From contig WIUZ02000005.1 of NCBI GenBank assembly GCA_015956445.1, forward strand, positions 744,001-808,000: DNA of 64,000 nucleotides, in the 5' to 3' direction. The notes beneath the pieces were generated by a model. That model was not told the origin of the DNA. It worked only from the letters and a program-made list of their open reading frames with translations, and searched no databases. Source of the DNA: Thelephora terrestris (lineage: Eukaryota; Basidiomycota; Agaricomycetes; Thelephorales; Thelephoraceae). The stretch's first letter is position 1. The number at the start of each line of letters is the position of its first letter. The translations under genes and the position numbers were made by a program. Below, piece after piece: positions 47,221 to 59,700 of the stretch.

Positions 47221-48198
47221 TCAGAACACCGAGTGCTGGGAAACGGCGGCAACGGCGGCAGCAGCGACAGCCTGGCGCTGTTCAGCAGTACCGAGCATGA
47301 GGGCCTCGTTAACTCTGCGGAGATGAAACCATCGATATGAATTCTTCGAAAACTAAGAGAGATAAGGGGAAAACGCTTACTGTCGGAGACGCTGAGTTTC
47401 AGATTCAGCTTGCTGAAGCCTCATGGAGAGTTGACTCTGGGTCATCTCGAGGTACTTGATGTGGGTGGTAGCGCGGTCGAGGAGTGAAACTTTGCTGGAC
47501 TTCTGGTTGGAAACGGGAAGCGAATCCTTGAGGCGGCGGTAACCCTCCCGGAGTTCGTCGCGCCTGCGTTGTTCCGATTCGATACGTTGACGGCGGATCT
47601 CCTCCCTGCGCCTCGATGGTCCGGTTTCGTGAGAGGGGGGAGTGACGGGCTGGAAATCATCGTCATCGTCGGAATCGGAAGACTTGGACTTCTTCTTGGT
47701 GCGATCCCTGGTCACACGAGATGGGGGCTGTGCGATGGGGTTGTATCGGAGGCTGCGGGAGAGGGGAGGGGAGGGCGAGCGGACGGTTCCACGGCTGCGC
47801 CTTCCGGATTGCATGCTGTCCGAAGACAACTCGCCGGGGCTAAGGTTAGCGAGGGCGGCGGGGTAGACACCACTTGAGGGAGTGTAGGGACGAGAAGGGG
47901 TAGCGACGTAAGATCCACCTGAAGTGTAGGTCGGATAGTCAGCAGCGATGGGCATCGAGCCCACGCGAGGAGAGGGAACGTAAGTGGCGACTGAAGGAGC
48001 GGAGACAGATCATGGTTAGGAAGAGGGATCGGAGCTAGGAACGGAAGCAAACTCACGACTAATCGAGCCGATCGCGGAGGGAGAGTTGGGGAAGCCCATA
48101 TACTCAAGGCCGGAGTAGGGGTCGTAGGTGTAGGCGTTATCCATCAATTCTGGGGTCTTGCGGTGTTCGAAAGAGAGATGCTCGAGGGGGCCCTCCAT
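47221..48198 (-). CDS. bHLH transcription factor (paralog 1)
   Basis: Exons 48198-48057, 47990-47381 and 47314-47221 are in phase and encode 281 residues. The N-terminus is Tyr/Pro/Ser-rich, then come an LRYNP motif and an acidic SDSDDDDD patch. Residues 174-235 are the bHLH domain: basic region RRQRIESEQRRRDEL with the E-box-contacting Glu and Arg, helix 1 GYRRLKDSLP, loop VSNQKSSKVS, helix 2 LLDRATTHIKYLEMTQ. It continues as a leucine-zipper-like coiled coil (LSMRLQQAESETQRLRQ). The domain should bind E-box DNA as a dimer in the nucleus. The C-terminus is Ala-rich. A closely related gene lies at 54930-56109. Confidence 0.9.
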
Positions 48199-48299
48199 TG
48201 CAGATTGTGAGTGAGAAGGGGTGCTTAAAGGGAGTGAGCGAAGGCGGGGGATGAGAAGAATGGGAGAGCGTACAGAGAATCGATGGTAGTCGTGACGAT

Positions 48300-48445
48300 G
48301 CGTGGACGATGAACAATAAAAAGAAAAAGAAAAGAAAAAGAAGAAAAGGCGGAGAGAGGGAGGAGGGTGAGGATGGGAAGGAGGAGGAGTAAAGGGCCGC
48401 TAAGGAAGAGATAGGATGGGCCGTTGGGTAAGTTTATATATACCG
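48300..48445 (-). promoter_or_regulatory. bHLH paralog 1 promoter: pyrimidine tract and TATA-like element
   Basis: On the coding (minus) strand, a long C/T tract (about 48310-48375) lies between the ATG at 48198 and a TATATATA element near 48435-48442. CT-rich leaders next to TATA elements are common in basidiomycete promoters. Confidence 0.4.
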
Positions 48446-48929
48446 AGTGGTAGATTCCGAGACGGAAGGAGAAAGAGTGCCGAGTACGCTAATTGGTGGT
48501 GGCTGGGGGTCTGGACTTGTGGGATGAACTGGTTCAGAGACTTTCCCACTTCCGGTGCAATTTATAAATCCGCTCCTGCCTTCAGTTTGTGAAACGTTCG
48601 AGGCAATGGACCGAACAGTAATCTCCGTTCAGCATAGATCGTCCCCCTTTCACTTCTTTCATCCTCGCTTGGTCCCTTTCCTTCTCTCTTGGAAGCAAAA
48701 AAGGTCGTCAATGTTACGAGCAGACAGTAGAGGCACAGACGTAAAGACAGGTCGTTAATGGGTCATTACATGATGGGTCGTCAATGCGTAAGAGAACAAG
48801 GGTACAACAAATAAGGGCGCAAAGGGATGGGTAGAAGGAAAGTGTCCAAAACGAGCACTATACAAACAATCACGAGGTCCACCGGTGAGAACAAACGTCG
48901 AGCGAACACCGACGAATCGTCCGCGTCAA

Positions 48930-49968
48930 TCACCCCTCGTAAAGCCCTAAAATCGCACAAAAAGGCTCGTGAGTGGGAAGTGCCCATACCGGGTGACAGT
49001 GATCAAAAAACTCGCGCGCGAACCGAGTATCGGTCGAACGGGAAAACAACAAAGCAATTCCACTCACCGCAAGAATTCTTCACGAGCTCGTAACGTTCCA
49101 ATCGCCTCTGGTATCTCCAGGTCATAAAGAACATATACATCTGCAACAAGGAAAAAACGACGGAGGCCCGATAAGGATCAGTAACAAGTGAGCACACGTC
49201 CTGCGTCTCCTATGATCCGACCGACTACGCACCTGAAAGAGTAAGTCGACCAACAAGGAAATGACAAAGGCTGTGTAAATGCTGCTGAAACCGGCGGTAC
49301 AGAACCCGACGGGGAAGGAGGTGCTCGCGGCGTATTGAGCGTTCGCAGACCACACTTGGCCGCCGTTGTTGCATTCCCAGATGATGTTGGCCTGTCTGTC
49401 ATGCCAGGATGGGTAAGTACGGGAGGGCAACAGAGTCTACGTATGATTTTGTGACGAACCCCCTTTGCAACTCCACGATCATCAGAATAGCGCGAACTGC
49501 GCTGATGACAATGATAAACGTCCAAACGAATTTGCAAACACGGATCCAGATGTATGACCGCTGGAAGCCATGGAAGCAAAATCAGCCCCATCGATATCAA
49601 TTCAATCTCCCGGCTGCCGGACACTCACAGTCGAAAGGGCGACGACGTTGAGGGCTGCCACGGCACCGACAGCCATTCCGATACCTCCATAAATGTACCA
49701 TTCTGGGTAGAGGAAGAAAAAGTATTGCCCATATTTCATCAGGAAGATACCTCCCACTATACTGTAGATCTGTGATGCCAAAGCAAGTCAGCGAGAAGGC
49801 ACAGATAACAGAGACGGTACCGCGCACAAAGATTATGACTCCCCAGGCCATTGCCCCGGCGCGCTTTGGTCGAAGGATCAGTTTTGAACGATAATCGGGA
49901 ATGATTGAAAATACGAACAAGAGGTAGCAGAAGCAGGCAATTATCGCACCTAGACGGCATCCATTCAT
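48930..49968 (-). CDS. multi-pass membrane protein, basidiomycete family
   Basis: Exons 49968-49816, 49769-49629, 49560-49460, 49395-49233, 49140-49068 and 48946-48930 are in phase and encode 215 residues. Hydrophobic helices include LGAIIACFCYLLFVFSII, MAWGVIIFVRGTIYSIVGG, GGIGMAVGAVAALNVVAL, FVWTFIIVISAVRAILMIV and IYTAFVISLLVDLLFQMYMF, so about five spans. The lumenal-looking NIIWECNNGGQVW and FCTAGFSS are signatures I associate with an uncharacterised Agaricomycete family. No function is known to me. The frame continues upstream with plausible family sequence (INHVVRQVLYVDLLSLY) but has no ATG before a TGA, so the true start is unclear. The donor of exon 1 (gtctct) is weak, but only it keeps the frame. 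Confidence 0.75.
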
Positions 49969-52900
49969 GTAAAGCGAGAGAAGATCGACATAGAGGACTT
50001 GGCGCACCACATGGTTTATTAAAGCAGGAGGTATGGATGAAAAAGAAGGTGGGATTGGTTGTCAATGACAAGATGACTTTCGTGGTGGATAACCGGAGAT
50101 TACGGGAAAGAAGCGATTGTTGAGGGAAGGGGGGGAACGAGAGGCTGTCTGATTAGCAGACGATGGGCCACCGGGCCTACGAGAAGGGGACGAGACCGAG
50201 GGACGGTGGGTTTGCGGGTCGTGAAAGTCGTCGCACGTTTCTTGGGGAGCGGGACGTGATGTGACCAAAGATTGTCACCTGAGCTGAAGTGACGAGCTGG
50301 GTCTCACATTCATCTTCACTCTCAGCTTTCGACAGTGCTCACAGAAGCGACGCCATGTCAGGTGAATGATTGTAGAAATGGTCTAACTGTCGAGAAATCT
50401 CAGCCCCGAGGCAAGACTTGCACTCGAAGTATCGTCATTCTAGTAGACGGAGGACGTTCGAACCGGTTCAGTCTCAGCCGCCGGAATACCCCGCCTGATA
50501 TGATTTAGCCTCTTGCTCTCTGACCGGAGATGCCGATACCGGTTCCCCCCAACCCACAGAACTCGGTGGGTACTCTATCTCCTCGTGTGCACGAGATTCT
50601 GATGCTCACACTTCGACGGCGGAATATGAGAGAACCTTGATCGACCGCGTTCTGCCCAAACGTGTGTCGTGTCGATTACAATCCCCTCTCTCGTTCGTTA
50701 TCGTTCCCCCCTCGCTTGGGCTGATATCGATATGAGCGCGAGAACTCGGTGGGGGGCGGCGATTAGACTCTGGCGAGTATGTAATCGTCTCTCCGTTTTG
50801 CCCGCCACTATCACTTCGGATGTGCCGGTGGGGTGGGTGTTACCCCGTACACCCTGAGGACACGAGGCGGGATTTTACCGGTCCAAGTTAGCAGGCGGTG
50901 TTTTCCAAGCATCTGGTCACCGGTACCTTTTTCCCCACTTCTCTTCATCGCTAATCAAAGAATGAGCGGCCCGTAGTTGGTCGTGGCTCAGTTTTAGCTG
51001 CGACCCCTCCCAAATAGCCATCCAGATCCCGGTCCACCATTGCCGGATTTCCAAATTAACATTATTGACGTCCGACGCTTCTGCATCGAACGCCTGTGAG
51101 GACGCTCGTCCATTCCTTCCCCTATCTCACTCACGCTATACTGCTCCCGATGATACTCTGTTCCTGCTATCCATTTACCCAGTAGCCCAATCTATTCCGT
51201 AACGCCGTGCACACATATCTCATGTATGTACGAAATTTTGTGTCAGAGTGGACGTTCGCATTGAAGGGTACCTCCTTACTCCCCGTCCTTTCCAGCGCCC
51301 AAGATTCCGTCCTGCGATAGAGTCGAGAGTGCGCCCCGCCCTTCCGAACTCAATCCATGGACGCTTCGTACCGAGCGGTCATGTGGAAAAGCACATGAAC
51401 GACGGCGAGTCCAACTCGAGAGTGACCCCGCATGTGTAAAATTTTCTGAGGTGCTTTCATTTTGGTGGGTACGCCGTATCGTTGGCTACAGATTATCACG
51501 TATATTGTTTTATTTCATGTAATACCCCAAACTGCTGTCATCCCCTTCAAATATCCAGCCTCGAGGTTTTCATTTCCCGCCTCAGTCCAGTCCTCAAGTC
51601 GATCTGTTCGATTCAGATCGAATACGAGCCTTTGGTCTCTTCGGCTTCCCTCACTCGTCAGCTGATGCTCGGTACCCCCATCCATTGATCCAAGGCGTCT
51701 GTCGCTTAGAGCGTACGCAAAAAGTCTATGCTCCCTCTCGTCAGTCACTCGACCTCTCGGTGTGACTTTCCAGGCCTTACTCCATTCCATTTTGTCTTTG
51801 CACCCGCCTTTCGACAGCTTTTGCTTCTCTCGGTTCCTGACCGACGAGACTTTCGAGCCAGAACGTGTAATCTTCGAGATCGAATTGGGGATAACGATAC
51901 CGCTCCCTTCTCGCCTTATGATCTTTCAATGATATCAGGCAATCAAGGAACGGTCGCTGGAGATGAAAAACCCACCTCCCCCTCCGGGACGTTATCCGGA
52001 AAGAGCCCTCTTTCATTTCCACCCGGGACAACTCATCCCTGTGGTCATAACCGAGGGCTCTCTATCTGGGAGAATCAGCTCTTTGGAAGCCTCGTCGGGC
52101 TCATTGATTTATCAGTTCTGAACGCGGCCTTTACCTACCTCTTCCTCCTCTTCCTCTCACTCACACCACCGTCCCCTCTTCTGCAAATGATTATCCGATA
52201 TCTCTTTGAAACCGAACGTCCTTCAGGGTATCTGTTCATCGATAGGCGAATCCTGGCTTTCTGATCCTCTCTCCCTCCCTCTCTCCCCCGGATAACAAAC
52301 ACACGGCGGATATGACGCTTCTCTCCAATCACCGTTCTCATCGATAGGCCCTTCTGATAATCCGGCGGGAATCCTCCACCTTTGTCGAAAGCTCATCAAT
52401 ATGACGAGGGGTGGCGCGAGGTAACCCTATTTCCTAATCATCCAACAGTGCACATCGCTGACCGCATATTTCCGCCCCCAGTTTTTTTTTCTTTACCATC
52501 AGGGTTGGTTCGAGGGGGGATGGAATAGCCGATATTGCTCTTTCTGATCAAACCGATGGATCACACGTCCCAAGCGTCTTCGGAGGGAGGGGAAGGACAA
52601 TCCCAGGGTAAGAGATACGTCAGGACACCCGAGGTGAGTGAATTCGGTCCTATACTTTTGGTTAGTTGCGAACTTGACATGAGGACGTTCCCGTCTCGCC
52701 TCTTCACTTTTTTTTTGTGTTTTTTTTTTCTTCAAGGCAGGGACCATTTCGGGATCTGTTCGAGGACACCCCCTTTGGAGTGATTTGAATCACCGGCCTT
52801 CCCGCAGTTCTCATCCTTTCGGCTAGGCTTGATTCTCTGGGTATGGGGTTTCAGGGCTTGCTGCTCGCCTTGCGCGCGGACGAGACGTTACAGCGAAACC

Positions 52901-54929
52901 TTTGGCAGTTGGGATTCTCATCGCCTCGTGTTCTCGCAATTGATTCGAGCCTCGTGTCTCTCCTCCACAAGGCAACTAGATGTTCTACCTTGTATATCTC
53001 ACCCGCACAGGGGGGGTGGGGATATTTCTGACGCCGGCCTCCTCGTGAACACCGCGTGCTTTGGTGGAATGAAATGCGATGCCAAAAAAAAAATTATAGT
53101 GCAATCTCAATTTCAAAAAACGACTTTGATACCCCCCAAGTCAAGCTCAGGGGAGAGAACGAAGGGAAAATCCGTCAAGATCAGCACTAGGGCCCCGGTT
53201 CCGTTCGAGATCTCTCGGTATCCCCGTCTGGACCCCGAATATTATCGCCATTATCTTTTCGTGGAGAGAGCTGATCCATGTACTTCGGATCCTTTTCAAA
53301 TCTCCCCTCGTCCAGGCTTCGAAATGTCCATCCACTCTCTCTCTCTCTGTGTCTTTGCTTTGGCTTTCGCAATCCGCAACTGCCCATCATTCCTCCCCCG
53401 TTTCATCGCCTTCCACCCCTCATATCTTCCAAGGAGGAACGAGGGCACTGAACATGTCAAAACGGCGCTAAAGCGGGCCAACGCTGATACAACGTGGCGG
53501 ATGCGCGGGATGCAGAACGGGGAAGGGAAGCCTTGGGTGTGGGGGGAAGTTGGCCGGAGATTCGACTGAGGGCCTTGACCCGAAGAGGGAGCACAAGCCA
53601 GAGTTTCGAGCGTCGAATAACGTATATCCGAATATATAATTTTTTCATGGGAAGAAGACTTCTTCCCAGAGTGCGAAACTGTACGGTCGACTGGAAGTTG
53701 AATGGGCTTAGCCTCGTTCGTAATGATTCGGACAGTTGCCTGCAGGACTGTCCACGTTGATATGATGCCTCGTGTTCGTCGTTCGGCACTCTTACTCATG
53801 CTATGCCCTGTTCCCTCAAACGTAGCCCAGGTTGGAACTTCTGTTGCGCGTTGATGCGAATTGGGGCTTAGTCTTGGCTGTCCGTCTATGGCGGATAGTT
53901 GGGAGGCTCTAACCTTGGTCGCAGACTCCCCCTTTGATAATTATCCGGTACGTTCATTCCGGTGTGTCACCCCCCGACATCGGATGTTCTCTATTAGGGA
54001 TTGGCGCCCACATATTCACTTGACCATAGTAGATGAAAATATACAACAACGATCTGATCTTTCCTTACGATCTGGGGGAATGAGTTAAAAAGCTTACACT
54101 ACCATCACGAGAGCTTTCCTCTCCAGAAGTTGGCCAGTTTCCCATACATCAGCCCCAGCGATTTGGTCAGAGGCGAAACTACCGTCACCCCGTCCTGCTG
54201 ACCCTTCTCGTTTCCTCTCCACACCCTTCACATCTGCCCCCGTTTCCGCTTCAGCATTCGTGTCGGTCGTCTTTTCTTGTCGTGATGCGCGATTTGTCGT
54301 CAGATCTCTCGTAAATATCATGAATAAAGGGAGATGGAAAAAAAAATCACAGGATGGGAAGCAACAATCGCGAGGAATAATCAAAGGTCAATATCGAGGA
54401 ACGGACCCAAGGCGGAAAGTGTGGAAATGAGTGGATACAAGTGGAAAGGGGGAAATGTGGGGGGGATTATCAATGATATTCGGCGCAGTTACAATTTGTA
54501 CAAGCGTCCAAGGTTTCAAAGAGAGAGAGAGGGATACTCAAGTTGTGACTTCAAACGGTATGTTCGGCGAGGTAGCACTCCTGACGCACAGCGTCTCAGG
54601 GTGCATCCTACAAGCCCTAGCCGTAGCGTCAAGTCGCGGATGTTTCTTGTACTGGCGTCGTAGAGGGAAGCAAGGGGAGGTTGATCGAGACGTTCGGCGC
54701 AACCAGGCGCGAACCTCACCGTCTCCTACAACCCAAACTTTGACCAAAAGCACCAGCCGGCACTGAAAAAATCCCTATACATTCCCATCGGTCCTTCACC
54801 TTGGTGCGAGTCCACAGAATGAAGGTATAAATGCAACGAGAAATCGGTGGAAAGCGGCAGCAATAAACCGGAAAGCGGGAAATATGATACACGGGTAGAC
54901 TCTGGAGCGCTGTGTGACGTGAGGGGGAT
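49969..54929. other. 4.9 kb gene-poor interval
   Basis: No gene could be supported. The longest frames, 51728-52264 (178 codons) and 52829-53569 (246 codons), both plus, have skewed composition and no motif. They are probably chance openings in A- and C/T-rich DNA. Several T or A runs of 8-9 bases occur (about 52480, 52709, 52721 and 53084), with a CT microsatellite near 53335-53349. It lies between the membrane-protein gene and the 3' end of bHLH paralog 2, so a long non-coding RNA is possible but unproven. Confidence 0.4.
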
Positions 54930-56109
54930 TTAATAGTCCGTTTCGGACGCTGATGGACTCGAGTCTTCCCGTGGAGGGTTCTGGCTCCCGATCGTGCTGA
55001 GGGTATGCCGCGAATGTTGGGAAGATCCGTTGTCTGGGGTGGTAGAGAGTTGCCGTTGGTCTAGGCTGTGGTTCCCAGGTGCCTTGGGTCCGCTAAGGGA
55101 TATTTTCTCGTTGAGTGCGCGGAGTCGCTGAACTTCCATCTCAGCCTGGGCGAGACGTGCTTGCATCTCTTGATTCGTCTTCTCCAGGTGCATGATGTGG
55201 TTGGTAGCTACAGGATCAAGGGTCAGAACCATTGCCAATCGGCTATATCTCAAGCACAAACCTCGTTCCAAAAGGGAGACCTTGCTGCTCTTCTGGTTGG
55301 AGACGGGCAAGACATCTTTCAGCCTAGCATATCCGTCGCGAAGTTCGTCTCGGCGGCGCTGTTCCGCTTCGATGCGCTGCCTTCGGGTGGCCTCCTTCCT
55401 GGTATTGGCAAGGTGTTCTGCGAGGGAGACGCCTATCATTGGATCTTCTTCGTCAGAGATGGAGCGACTGCGATTGCGACGACTAGAGGTACTAGTGGGG
55501 GAGGGGGTAGGGTTGTATCTTACAGAGCCTCGGTTGGCAAAGCTGTGACCGCGGCTAGAGGAGGGGGATCCTGCGGAAGAGTTCGAGCCTCGGGAATGAG
55601 AGCGGTATGGACCTGTATCGGAACCAGAAATATTGGGAGAGAGGGGATCATAGATATGGGAAGGCGAGGGGGGCGGGGGAGATGCCGAAAGCTGGAGGTC
55701 ACCATGAGGCGGCGAGGCGTTATACACGGGGCCTTGAAAATGGCCTTGCGGAGGCATCATTTGAAGCGATCGCTGATATTGCAACATGTCAGACTCAGAC
55801 ATGGAAGAGGGGCCTGCAGGAGAAAAGAGAGAGGGGTTGTAAATGAAAAGCTTGAGGCAAAAGAAAGAAACAGCACGGCGAGGATGAACGGTATGGAGGT
55901 GGGATACTCGACGGTGGGAAATCAAACTCACGAGAGCCATTTACAATTTGATAAGGAGGCTGCAGAGGGGGAGGCTGGTGGGATGAGTACACGAGGCCGT
56001 AGTTGTTGTGATCATCGTCTGATGAAGGGTAGAATGGGTAGGGAGGTTGACTGTTTGGCAGCGGCTGCTGACTATCGTCTTGCATGGCGTGGTGTTGGTG
56101 GTGGTCCAT
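54930..56109 (-). CDS. bHLH transcription factor (paralog 2)
   Basis: Exons 56109-55932, 55813-55262 and 55207-54930 are in phase and encode 335 residues. The N-terminus is His/Gln/Pro-rich (MDHHQHHAMQDD), followed by Ser/Pro linkers, a VRYNPTPSP motif and an ISDEEDP patch. The bHLH starts at about residue 198: RRQRIEAEQRRRDEL, GYARLKDVLP, VSNQKSSKVSLLER, ATNHIMHLEKTNQEM, then a coiled coil. An intron (gtttgt donor) interrupts helix 2 between ER and ATNH, where paralog 1 has none. The tail is Ser-rich and acidic. It likely binds E-boxes as a homo- or heterodimer, possibly with paralog 1. Confidence 0.9.
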
Positions 56110-56792
56110 TTGAGCAGGGTTTTATGTACAATGGCGAGCAGAATAGCTGGTCCAGCAGAGGGACAAAGCGAGGAGGTATCCACCCAAGATGCAGACGTTG
56201 TACAAGTGTGAAGAGGAGGAAGCAGAGTGAGGAATGATACGCGTCGTAAATTTGGATATGATGAGGGATTTTTCAAGTGGTATGAGCGGGTGTCGTTCGC
56301 TTCTGTCGTATATGTTCGTTTTCGCTCGTCGTTAGCGGATGTACGGATGGGTATGATGACCTCGAAGAGCGTGTGCGGTGCGTGTTTATGGGGGACGTGA
56401 CCTGGAACCGAGTCGGGTGCAAAAATACGATTTATCGCTGGATTCAATCTCCGCGTTCCATTTTCCTTTGCGTCCCTCAATGGTCCATATTCAATGACCG
56501 ATTTCAAAAACAAAGGCATACCGCCTTTTAGTCCTACAAAATCAGCTCACTATGGTGATCTATTGTCGCTGCCGGTCCATGCTCGCACAGTCGTACTATC
56601 TTACATTAGTCCTATCGAAATAAAAGGGTCCCAAGACGTGGGAAATACAGAGGGCTCCCAAAACGAGAACGGATTCGCCCCAGCTGCGGGGTTAAATTGG
56701 ATCCCTATGCCCACATCAGCTACCAGTCAACGTCCGTCTCTTCTGGCACATCCTGCTGCTTCATCCACCGATCGGGGGTCTGAGGATCGCTT
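56110..56792. other. intergenic
   Basis: Promoter of bHLH paralog 2 plus the 3' flank of FAB1. One short plus-strand ORF (56494-56796) has no support. Confidence 0.5.
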
Positions 56793-59700
56793 TTAGTTCG
56801 CCGGGGCTTTCCCAATGGGGATCAAACGCACCAAAGGAAAGTATCGTTCCATTGCAGCCAGGAATCTTTGCCGGTATTGCCTGGGCGATACAATTGTGGG
56901 CTCGCCCTTACCCGCTCCTCCGAGGAACGCGGACTCTTTGACCCAACTCTCCAACTTTTTATCCCACGTATAGGTCCTCACGTAGTCTAGACAATTCAAT
57001 TACCATCCATGCAAACAACGGGACGCTCGTAGAGTAACTCACCTACTATACCAACCACCAACTCGTTCCTGGACGAATCGACGCCAACCACAAAGGAGTA
57101 GTCCATCACGTTGATGTCTGCCAGGAACTTGCTGTCACTATTAAGCGCCCCGCGGAGAATCCTCTTCGAGTGCTCGCGCATGAAGAAGGGAGAAAGATGT
57201 GCGGCTGTGTGATTTTCGATAAAGCGTTGGGCTTTTTGAGCTGCGGAAAACTCACTCTCGTTCAAATTCTCGTCCAAAAGAACTTCATTCTCCCTCCCGG
57301 TCGATTGCACATGTCTACCCCGGGTCGATCCTTTGAGATCATAGATCTTTCCGAAAAAACGGGTACGATCATGTTTCAGCCAAATATTCCCGATATGTAA
57401 ACCCCAAAGCGAGTGCAACTCACCTTCGAAAATCGACGATCGTAAAGCAGGTTTTCCATAATGACGAGATTCATCTGGTGCACTTTGGGTTTGCCCGGTC
57501 CGGAATGTGACGTCGTCTTCCATATAACTTTGAAACATCCGAAGATCTTGGCAAGAAGGGTCGGACGCTGGTTAAAGGGCATGAGCAAGATAGACGATAG
57601 GGTTATCAGAAGCAAACATACTCCAGTGGTAAAGGATGACGACATGTAGTCAAAATAAGCAGGTGCGAAGGTCTCCATCGTCTCGAGCTCCGCTCGGGAG
57701 ATCTCCTTCGCGATAAATCGATCGTCTGTGAAATCTCAGTGATAGGACGCCTAGAGAGAACCGCTCTCGAACCTTTGGTTTTCAGAAACGCGGACCCCGA
57801 CTTGCCTCCACTCGCGTTAAACTTGACACATCTGGCCAGGCTCTCGATCATGCTCTTCTCGCAGTCGTAGGTCCTCCTCAGCGCATCGAATTGTTCAGGG
57901 AAGAGGATGGTACAGGTGATCGTCAATCCACTGCTCTCGAACGCTGAATGAATGGACATCAAGAATCAACGTCAAGGTTCGATCAATGACTCAGAACTAC
58001 GTACAGACTGCCCAAGGAAGTTTGGATGACGGCATCTTCAAGTCTTCTGTGGGATCGCCACCGGTAATGGAATCAACTTGAACAACCCCCCACGTAGAAG
58101 CAGATTCGGCAATGGAGCTGTCATCGGGCATAAAGGCCTCGTTGCTGTCGTTCGCCACTCGAGGTTCCCTCGCAATACGCTTCTCAGCCCTCGACTTCGC
58201 TAGCATCTCACGATACATCGGGGAGCTGTAGTCGGGTCAATAGCTGTTTATAGCGGTGGTAGAACAACGTACTTCAATGCCAAAGCAATGATGGACGTAG
58301 GCTCGTCAGTCCGAACAACCATCGAGGCATCCCTGAAGATGTGTTCCGGGTCAGCCATGAGATCTTCTACATCACTCTGTGACCTAAATCTGGATTGTGG
58401 CGTGTATCCAGGCCAAAAGCCCGTCAACGCTCGGAAGATGGAGTTCCTTTCTCCGACACTCGTTTCTGTATCTGTAGTGGTGTGTGGGCGGGTTGCGGAT
58501 GGGAGTGGGCTGGCGAACATTGTTGGTGATGTTGAAGTGGAAGGAAGCACAGATTCAGCGGCCTCGTTGACTGTGCGTAGTGGCGTAGTAACAGGCGCCC
58601 CAGTTGTTTCTCGTACAACGCCTGACAAAGGTGGTCCTTCGCTCGTCTCCAACTCTGCGGGGCTTTCGGTAACAGACAGAACTTCGGGATCTGTCTCAGG
58701 CCTCGAAATGGTACTGTTCATCGAGTCATTCTTCTTCAGCGCTGGAACCGGTGACTCATCGTCGCCGTCGCCCTCGTCGTCAGCCTCGCTCGACTCAAAC
58801 GACGATTCCGACTCTTCATCCTTGACGGCATCCCTAACGCTATCAAGAATCTCGACCTTCGCGCGAGCTGAAGCAACAGGCCTGGGTTTTCTTCCGCCAC
58901 GAATGACCGCATATCTTCTGGTGGCACGTTCGTTGTCCTTTGAGATCCGCTCGAAATGTTTCGTGATATGCGACACTTTGCTTCCTTGGGGAGGCTGGCG
59001 ACGGAGGTTGGGTTTGCCTCCAGCGACAGGAGATCGAGGGATGGAAGGCTTATCTTGGGTCGAGCCCTTCTGGTGGAGTCTCGGTCGACTCCTGCCGTGT
59101 ATTGAGGCGACCGGGCTGAGCCTGGGGTTATCATACGTGTAGCCACGGGTCATGGGCGGCCGCTTATCAGGAGATGTCCTCCGAGAATCTTGATTCAGGT
59201 CGAGAGGGGGAGGGACGGGTATCCGGCTGTTGAGAGGTCTACGTTGGCGAGGGGCTACGTTGGCAGCGTAGCCTTGCTCGAAATCGGAAATGGAGGTCTT
59301 CTTCGGGACCACGCGGTTACCGTGTCGACTTCTATGGGTGGGTGGACGTAAGGGCGGAGGCGGAGGAGAAGCCTCGGGTTCGCTCTCGGGGAGTTCAGGA
59401 GCAAACGCTGTCTTCGCCAAATCCGAGACTCCACTGGCTGGTAGAAAATCCTGGTACTTCTTCACAAGCTCAGCAACGCTAGGGTGCTGGGTAGTGCGCC
59501 GAGGGAGGCGGGAAATTGGTCGTGACGTTCGTTCCTCGGTCGGTTCTTTTGGGGGGAACTCTGCAAGTGCTTTCCGTGCCTGTGATAAGGTGAGGGGATC
59601 TGTATAGTATACTGTCCACCACGAGGGCTTACCTCCACAGGGGATGAAGCCGAAGGTGCTGGTGGGGGGTCATCCTTGGCCGCACCAATCGTAGAATCGC

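Noticed and set aside
50450-50490. T-loop-like GTTCGAACC suggesting a tRNA
   Set aside because: The flanking bases do not form a T stem, and no D arm, anticodon arm or acceptor stem could be paired on either strand.
51728-52264. 178-codon plus-strand ORF with a hydrophobic stretch
   Set aside because: The hydrophobic part is a translated CT-rich tract; no family resemblance or splice support.
52829-53569. 246-codon plus-strand ORF
   Set aside because: No motif, odd composition and A-runs within it; it lies in a long gene-poor stretch and overlaps other frames of similar quality.
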